The position numbers and the translations under genes are program-made. Below, one piece after another: positions 39,301-44,415 of a stretch of DNA of 44,415 nucleotides. How positions within the stretch are numbered: position 1 is the first letter of the stretch; every line of letters begins with the position of its first letter. The DNA comes from Flavobacteriales bacterium (lineage in GTDB: Bacteria > Bacteroidota > Bacteroidia > Flavobacteriales > BACL11). The stretch is taken from the NCBI GenBank assembly GCA_002712715.1, contig PAUF01000010.1, positions 46,424 to 90,838 of the forward strand, given 5' to 3'. The notes below the pieces were generated by a model. That model ran no database searches. It saw nothing but the letters and a program-made list of their open reading frames with translations, and was not told the origin of the DNA.

Positions 39301-39793
39301 TATATGGATACATTACAGCTCTCAAAGTCCATGGGTCATCTGACATACCATTAGTAATACTACTGCTTCTACAACAGCTTCCCCATGTAAAATGCCAACC
39401 CTCAGAAGGTGGAGTTCCAGCCATCGTCGTAGGATCTGATCTCCAAACATATTCTTCAACGGCACCTAAGGTACCAGAAGCGCAATCAAAACATGTATTA
39501 CCTGATGCAGCGGTACCGGTTGGGGAAATATCAGTAATTGATATGAAATTTAACAATATGGGAGTTTGTGCTCCCAGTGCAGGATAATTATGAGCAGTTA
39601 AAGTTTGAGAAGTTTGAGAAAATGTAATACCATTACAATCTCGATAAACCTTCATTGTAAAAACATACTGACCAGTATTAGGACCAGCTTTCAAACATTC
39701 CCATGTTATTTCACCGCCCATGAAATGGGATGAATAAATATTAGATGAAAAATAAATGAAAAATAATAAAATATATAATGATATTTTTTTCAT
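36380..39793 (-). CDS. T9SS type B sorting domain protein: HFMGGE...YRDC N-terminal domain, fibronectin-like regions, CTD
   Basis: 1137 aa; SSHFMGGEITWECLKAG...MKVYRDCNGI...SCCRSSSI; C-terminus LFVPNTFTPNDDEHNELFKPI...FSIYTRNGQLIF...GWDGTYERLPVQNGDYVYHIEY. Confidence 0.92.
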   Translation of the reverse strand: MKKISLYILLFFIYFSSNIYSSHFMGGEITWECLKAGPNTGQYVFTMKVYRDCNGITFSQTSQTLTAHNYPALGAQTPILLNFISITDISPTGTAASGNTCFDCASGTLGAVEEYVWRSDPTTMAGTPPSEGWHFTWGSCCRSSSITNGMSDDPWTLRAVMYPYTDPVTGNAIPADPCFDSSPEFKELAKTIICTGYEFSYSHNASDDELDAITYSWGEPLGENLNYTASNPSSTALVFSAPYSVIEPIPGSPTLDATTGEITYTSLTSGIFVTCIKVEAYKCGQLVAEVFREVQVVLVDCGLYAQPQDGFNDPPVISEAFTDPVTLLPSYETTVYAGDLISFNIDAEDLDTYNGGVLQDVTLDVSGGQFATDFINVNSCVNPPCATFNNGAGITPPFSSPGIVSGVFEWQTDCAHMEADVGCSVTSNVFTFLVKAYDDFCPANGISIATIKITVVPPIPDLRCVSVEDNGDITLTWKFVDGAPPTAEPYMVYHSNDINGPFTLIDSVYFPETTYTHIGANGDQSTQFYFLSTEEACGVLSSTLESDTLQSIYMDITPVNQGVTANLNWNPIHNPLLATSFLDYNLYLMNYNEGFNNILTTPLLNYIHDAEYCDYNPEFYVEIGDVSGCVSKSSIADINLLDTIKPDQPIISDVSVNNSGKSVISWEPAAGSDFYAIYKQDNFGVWVTIDSVFGLNNTNYVDLSSNAVNNSELFQIRAIDSCGNASATSAEHNSINLIAALDACDHSIFMDWNDYINWDGGIDHYNIQILETTCGIDPRNTIRLNSSQTEFLLEDIIDSCTYEITILAYNFDSTYVANSDLVTFFADLPKKPDFNYITTSNVNHDDGGIDISCYIDNSAIISSFEIDRSILNNNNFINIASIPFPNNGDMIYFYDNNVETQLNSYQYHIYPIDTCNKRISTPSVIGFNDTSISTSILLETEINTDYGAIIYPDGYTNTLSFNSYNKWLGGVSYYNLYRSVNREPFVLIPIHTFYPGDSLNFVDLVSDFVDGNGRFCYYIEAVEGNGNQYGFFERSLSNISCVSQTPKLFVPNTFTPNDDEHNELFKPITSFVSELGYTFSIYTRNGQLIFLTSDPNKGWDGTYERLPVQNGDYVYHIEYIDGVGQIIQKTGVVSLIR

Positions 39794-39801
39794 AAAATCT
39801 A

Positions 39802-41253
39802 TTAATTACTTATTCTAAATTTTTTAGTCATAAAATTATCACCATTAGATAATTTTACCAAATATACACCATTACTAAATGATGACAAATCAACTGTCTG
39901 AAGAACAATGTCTGTAAAAAATAAAGATCTTCCAGTAATGTCGTAAATATGTAAACTTTTATACGAATCATTAATTACTAAGTTTCTATTAATTTGATCA
40001 AAATATAATGCATTTTGAAATATACTATAATCTAAATTAGTCCAAACTTCGGCACCAGTAGAAAAATTATCAAACTCTTCTAACTGAGATGTAGTCCCTT
40101 GTAAAATAACTTGACCATTACCATCAGTAATAGTATAAGAAGCTCCTATATAATTTACATCATTCGCAACACTCTGCAATGTATAGCACTCATTAAATGT
40201 CAGTGGAAAAAAATTGGATGATCCTACGCTTCCACCAAAACCTGATGCAATAATTAAATTGTTACTCACCTGTTTTAAATACCATGAATTACCATTCGAA
40301 CCAGATACATTTATTGAAAGAGGGGCGTCCCAATATGCATTATCAAAACCTAAATCTACTGTCATAGAAATTGTCTGATTATTAGTAGGGTCAGAATCAG
40401 AAACTCCATTTGGCAATACAACATCAATGCCAATAATATCATTATTAGAAAGATTATACACTGGATCTAAAGTTACATCAGCTATTTCTAAAGTTGATAA
40501 ATTCAAAGGGACATAAGAATTTGTGTTAGAATTCCAAACCTCATCAAATACAGTAGTGTATTGATTAACTCCATTAACAGAAACAGTAATAGTAACCTGA
40601 TTTAAATTAGTTAAACCATAATTTTGCAAAAATATTTCTGGAACTATGTCAGAACAACCAGAATTAGCGGAATTTTTCACGAATGTACGAGCATCATTAT
40701 CAAATGATGGTGGAGGCAAACAAGAACTTACTAATGAGTAAGGAGTAGCTGTTTGTCCACATTCTGTAAGAAGCCTATCAGGACAAATTTGATATACTGT
40801 TGGCCAATATCCAATAGAATAAGCAGAAGTAACTGCAGTATTGTTTACAGAGCCATCCGTACATATAATTGGATAAGGAGTTCCAGCAACCCAATCTCCT
40901 TGAGTGCCACATCCATTCCCTTGTAAACATGCTAAATCACTACCATCACCTTCAATAAAAAATACCATTACATCATTTGTTGTAGAAGAACTTACATTAG
41001 GCATTCCTGAAGGTCCATGATTCACATACAAATCTTCTAAAGCTCCACCAGTATGATAACCCCAACATGGGCCACACCAAACAGCAGAGAAATCTAAAAA
41101 TACGGTATAACCATTATCTAAATAATCATATAAATGATGAGTAGTTCCATTAATATCTGTCAAAGTAAAATCAGGAGCTACAGAACCGTTAGGTAACTGT
41201 GAATATACATTTAAGGAAAAAGCTATTAGCAATATAAATAAAAAATTTTTCAT
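39802..41253 (-). CDS. Secreted thioredoxin/redoxin-fold protein with T9SS type A sorting domain
   Basis: 483 aa; signal peptide; PDFTLTDINGTTHHLYDYL...FLDFSAVWCGPCWGYHTG; C-terminus LHIYDITGRSLFFTDIVLQTVDLSSFSNGVYLVKLSNGDNFMTKKFRIS. Confidence 0.9.
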   Translation of the reverse strand: MKNFLFILLIAFSLNVYSQLPNGSVAPDFTLTDINGTTHHLYDYLDNGYTVFLDFSAVWCGPCWGYHTGGALEDLYVNHGPSGMPNVSSSTTNDVMVFFIEGDGSDLACLQGNGCGTQGDWVAGTPYPIICTDGSVNNTAVTSAYSIGYWPTVYQICPDRLLTECGQTATPYSLVSSCLPPPSFDNDARTFVKNSANSGCSDIVPEIFLQNYGLTNLNQVTITVSVNGVNQYTTVFDEVWNSNTNSYVPLNLSTLEIADVTLDPVYNLSNNDIIGIDVVLPNGVSDSDPTNNQTISMTVDLGFDNAYWDAPLSINVSGSNGNSWYLKQVSNNLIIASGFGGSVGSSNFFPLTFNECYTLQSVANDVNYIGASYTITDGNGQVILQGTTSQLEEFDNFSTGAEVWTNLDYSIFQNALYFDQINRNLVINDSYKSLHIYDITGRSLFFTDIVLQTVDLSSFSNGVYLVKLSNGDNFMTKKFRISN

Positions 41254-41328
41254 AATTTAAGTTCTTTAATTTACAAATATAATAATTCGTATCATAACTA
41301 TAATATATGATAAACTTATATTTTATAA

Positions 41329-42288
41329 TTAATTGACTTCATCTAGAAAGCTAATATTCTTAACTTCAGATAAAGCATCATTAAACTCCTTTATTATTAC
41401 TGACATAATTTCTTTTACAGTTTGTATTTCTGAAATCATTGATGAAACCTGACCTATTTCTAATTCTCCATTTTCAACATCACCATCAAACATGCCTAAC
41501 TTCGCCTTTCCTTTAGAAAGTAAAGATTTTAACTTGTCGTAAGAAGCACCTTTGTTTTCAGCTTCTTCTACTTTATTAAAAAAATTATTTTTTAGGAGAC
41601 GAACAGCCATCACTTTTTTTAAAGATAACTTTGTATCTCCTTCTTTTGCATTCAATATCATTCTTTTGAACTTGATACTAGCAGAGGACTCAAAACAAGC
41701 AGCAAACCTACTACCAATCTGCACTCCCTCAGATCCTAAAACTAAAGCTGACAACATAGAACTTCCTGTGAAAATACCTCCTGCGGATATGACTGGTATT
41801 GATACCCTATTGACTATATCTTGAGTAAGACACATCGTAGTTGTCTCCTCAACACCGTTATGTCCACCCGCTTCAAATCCCTCACAAACAACAGCGTGCA
41901 CACCACACTTTTCTGCCTTTAAAGCAAATTTAACACTAGATACTACATGAACAACTAAAATTCCATTATCGATTAATCTCTTAGTAAATTTCGATGGATT
42001 TCCTGCAGAAGTAAAAACAATCTTGACACCATTTTTAATAATAATATCTATATTATTTTCTGAATATTTATGCATTATCGGTATATTAACCCCAAATGGA
42101 TTATTAGTGAATAATTTACATTTTTTAATATGTTCCTCAAGTATTTCCGGATACATTGATCCAGCACCAATTAATCCTAAACCTCCTTCACTACTAACGG
42201 CTGAAGCTAATTTCCAACCACTACACCAAACCATTCCACCTTGAATGATTGGATATTTTATTCCAAAAAGTTCAGTTATTCTATTCAT
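41329..42288 (-). CDS. Nitronate monooxygenase / FabK-like flavoprotein
   Basis: 319 aa; FGIKYPIIQGGMVW, VVCEGFEAGGHNG, IPVISAGGIFTG, LGSEGVQIGSRFAACFES. Confidence 0.9.
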   Translation of the reverse strand: MNRITELFGIKYPIIQGGMVWCSGWKLASAVSSEGGLGLIGAGSMYPEILEEHIKKCKLFTNNPFGVNIPIMHKYSENNIDIIIKNGVKIVFTSAGNPSKFTKRLIDNGILVVHVVSSVKFALKAEKCGVHAVVCEGFEAGGHNGVEETTTMCLTQDIVNRVSIPVISAGGIFTGSSMLSALVLGSEGVQIGSRFAACFESSASIKFKRMILNAKEGDTKLSLKKVMAVRLLKNNFFNKVEEAENKGASYDKLKSLLSKGKAKLGMFDGDVENGELEIGQVSSMISEIQTVKEIMSVIIKEFNDALSEVKNISFLDEVN

Positions 42289-42297
42289 TAAATATTT

Positions 42298-42305
42298 TAT
42301 ATTTG
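42298..42305 (+). promoter_or_regulatory. Candidate TAnnTTTG -7 element for glyA
   Basis: TATATTTG in the glyA/FabK-like divergent intergenic region. Confidence 0.35.
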
Positions 42306-42344
42306 CTATTAGTTATAATTTATTGCAATAATAAAAATTAAATC

Positions 42345-43619
42345 ATGAAAAAAGATCAAGAAATTTTTAATCTCATAAAGAAAGAAGATAAAAGACAAAG
42401 ATATGGCATTGAACTCATTGCTTCAGAAAATTTTGTTAGTTCGGATGTCATGTCAGCTATGGGAAGCTGTTTGACAAATAAATATGCGGAAGGATATCCA
42501 AGAAAGAGATACTATGGTGGATGTGAAGTAGTAGATGAAATTGAAGAGATAGCAATTAATAGGGCAAAAAAATTATTTGGTGTAGAATACGTTAATGTCC
42601 AACCCCATTCTGGATCTCAAGCAAATGCAGCTGTAATGTTAGCTTGTTTGAATGCTGGTGATAAAATATTAGGATTCAATTTATCACATGGAGGCCACTT
42701 AACTCACGGATCACCCGTAAATTTTTCTGGAAAACTATATGAAAACGCCTTCTACAATGTTGAAGAAAATACAGGATTAGTCGACTATAATAAAATTGAA
42801 GACATAGCGATAAAAGAGAAGCCACAAATGATAATATGTGGGGCGTCAGCTTATTCTCAGGATTGGAATTATGAATATTTCAGAAAAATTGCAGATAAGG
42901 TGGGAGCAATTCTTCTAGCTGACATATCACATCCTTCAGGTCTTATAGCTGCAAAATTACTAAATGACCCAGCACCATATTGTGACATAATCACTACTAC
43001 AACACACAAAACACTCAGAGGTCCTAGAGGCGGGATGATAATGATGGGCAAAGATTTTGAGAATCCTTGGAACTCTAAATCCCCAAAGGGGAATATTAAA
43101 AAAATGTCTACAATTCTTAATTCTGGTGTTTTTCCTGGATCTCAAGGCGGCCCACTGGAGCATATAATAGCAGCTAAAGCTGTAGCATTTCGAGAAGCTT
43201 TAAATCCAAAATTTAAAGAATATGCTAAACAAATAATGAAAAACGCAAAAATAATGTCTAATTGCTTCATGGAAAAAGGATATAAAATTATATCTGGAGG
43301 CACGGAAAATCATTGTATGCTGATTGATTTAAGAAACAAAGGTATTACTGGAAAAGAAGCAGAAAAATCGCTAGGCAATGCTGATATTACAGTTAATAAA
43401 AATATGGTACCTTTTGATACGACATCACCTTTCATTACTTCAGGAATGAGACTTGGGACACCCGCTATTACCACTAGAGGAATTACAGAAAAGGAAATTC
43501 CTAAAATGGTTAATCTAATTGATAAAGTGATCTCAAATCACGAAAACAAAGACGTAATTATGGATGTAAAATATCATGTGAATAACTTAATGAAAGAGTT
43601 TCCTATATATTCATACTAA
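42345..43619 (+). CDS. glyA: Serine hydroxymethyltransferase
   Basis: 424 aa; [61 protein letters not shown]. Confidence 0.97.
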   Translation: MKKDQEIFNLIKKEDKRQRYGIELIASENFVSSDVMSAMGSCLTNKYAEGYPRKRYYGGCEVVDEIEEIAINRAKKLFGVEYVNVQPHSGSQANAAVMLACLNAGDKILGFNLSHGGHLTHGSPVNFSGKLYENAFYNVEENTGLVDYNKIEDIAIKEKPQMIICGASAYSQDWNYEYFRKIADKVGAILLADISHPSGLIAAKLLNDPAPYCDIITTTTHKTLRGPRGGMIMMGKDFENPWNSKSPKGNIKKMSTILNSGVFPGSQGGPLEHIIAAKAVAFREALNPKFKEYAKQIMKNAKIMSNCFMEKGYKIISGGTENHCMLIDLRNKGITGKEAEKSLGNADITVNKNMVPFDTTSPFITSGMRLGTPAITTRGITEKEIPKMVNLIDKVISNHENKDVIMDVKYHVNNLMKEFPIYSY

Positions 43620-43628
43620 TGTTAGTAA

Positions 43629-44415
43629 ATGAGAAAACAAGAAGAAGAAGAATTAGAAAATAAAGAAATACTTAATAAGTACCGAAATCTTCTTAGAGTT
43701 TGTGCTGAAAAAACAACAAAATCAGAAAAAAAAGATATTCGTAAAGCTTTCAACTTTGCTGTTAATGCACATAAAGAAATGAGAAGAAAGTCTGGTGAGC
43801 CGTATATTTATCACCCGATTGCTGTTGCTCAGATAGTAGCAAAAGAAATAGGTCTAGGATCCACATCTATAATATGTGCATTATTACATGACACCGTAGA
43901 AGACACTGATTATGAAATTTCAGACATAAAAAGACTATTCGGAGAAAAAACAAGTAAAATAATTGAAGGATTAACAAAAATATCTGATGTATTTGATCAA
44001 AAGGTATCCCTTCAAGCTGAAAATTTTAGAAAAATGTTGCTTACTCTTTCAGATGATGTTAGAGTTATTTTAATAAAGTTAGCAGATAGACTTCACAATA
44101 TGAGAACTCTTGATGCTATGTCAAAACAACAAAAGCTAAAAATTGCATCTGAAACCCTGTATTTATATGCACCATTAGCTCATAGACTTGGACTTTATCC
44201 AATAAAAACTGAATTAGAAGATTTGGGTTTAAAGTTTACCAAACCTGAAATTTATAAGGCTATTTCATTAAAATTAAATGAAACAAAAATTAGTAGAAAT
44301 AAATACATTAATAAATTTTCTTTGCCGTTAAAAAATGTTTTAAAAAAGGAAGGTTTAAAAACAAAAATTAAAGGAAGACCTAAATCAATATATTCAATAA
44401 GAGAAAAGATAATTC
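43629..44415 (+). CDS. RelA/SpoT-family (p)ppGpp synthetase/hydrolase, truncated by window end
   Basis: Open frame from ATG 43629 to the window edge (not in the ORF track); MRRKSGEPYIYHPIAVAQIVAKE, CALLHDTVEDTDYE, KLADRLHNMRTL, APLAHRLGLYPIKTELEDLGLKF. Confidence 0.93.
   Translation, partial: MRKQEEEELENKEILNKYRNLLRVCAEKTTKSEKKDIRKAFNFAVNAHKEMRRKSGEPYIYHPIAVAQIVAKEIGLGSTSIICALLHDTVEDTDYEISDIKRLFGEKTSKIIEGLTKISDVFDQKVSLQAENFRKMLLTLSDDVRVILIKLADRLHNMRTLDAMSKQQKLKIASETLYLYAPLAHRLGLYPIKTELEDLGLKFTKPEIYKAISLKLNETKISRNKYINKFSLPLKNVLKKEGLKTKIKGRPKSIYSIREKII

Overview
This is a 44.4 kb AT-rich chromosomal window. It looks like a marine Flavobacteriales-type Bacteroidota, based on T9SS type A/B C-terminal sorting domains, SprB/PKD repeats, TAnnTTTG promoter motifs and the gene families present. 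Housekeeping genes include aroK, mtaB, lgt, recR, an E2 acyltransferase, a 3'-5' exonuclease, an FAH-family protein, def, a MoxR-type ATPase, a SurA/parvulin gene trio, guaB, a FabK/NMO-like protein, glyA and a truncated relA/spoT homologue. Two tRNAs (Lys-UUU and Leu-GAG) lie on the minus strand. The dominant accessory content is a ~17 kb minus-strand cluster (4364-21644). It carries three giant secreted proteins of 1378, 1714 and 1771 aa, built from SprB, Ig-like or PKD repeats and ending in type B T9SS sorting domains, plus an orphan oligopeptide-type ABC substrate-binding lipoprotein and a small lipoprotein. A second locus (36380-41253) has a fourth type B protein (1137 aa) sharing an N-terminal domain with the 1714-aa protein, next to a type A-CTD thioredoxin-fold protein. 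Points worth a second look: the shared N-terminal domain split by an insertion, the absence of a PorP/SprF partner, the secreted thioredoxin-like/Cys-rich pair, a terminator-like hairpin between two closely spaced tRNAs, a decayed signal-peptide gene missed by the ORF track, an LtaS-like/DAG-kinase-like overlapping pair, overlapping divergent promoters, and convergent genes with no room for terminators. I saw no CRISPR array, rRNA, transposase, integrase or recognisable defence system. All family calls are from reading the translated sequence; no searches were run.
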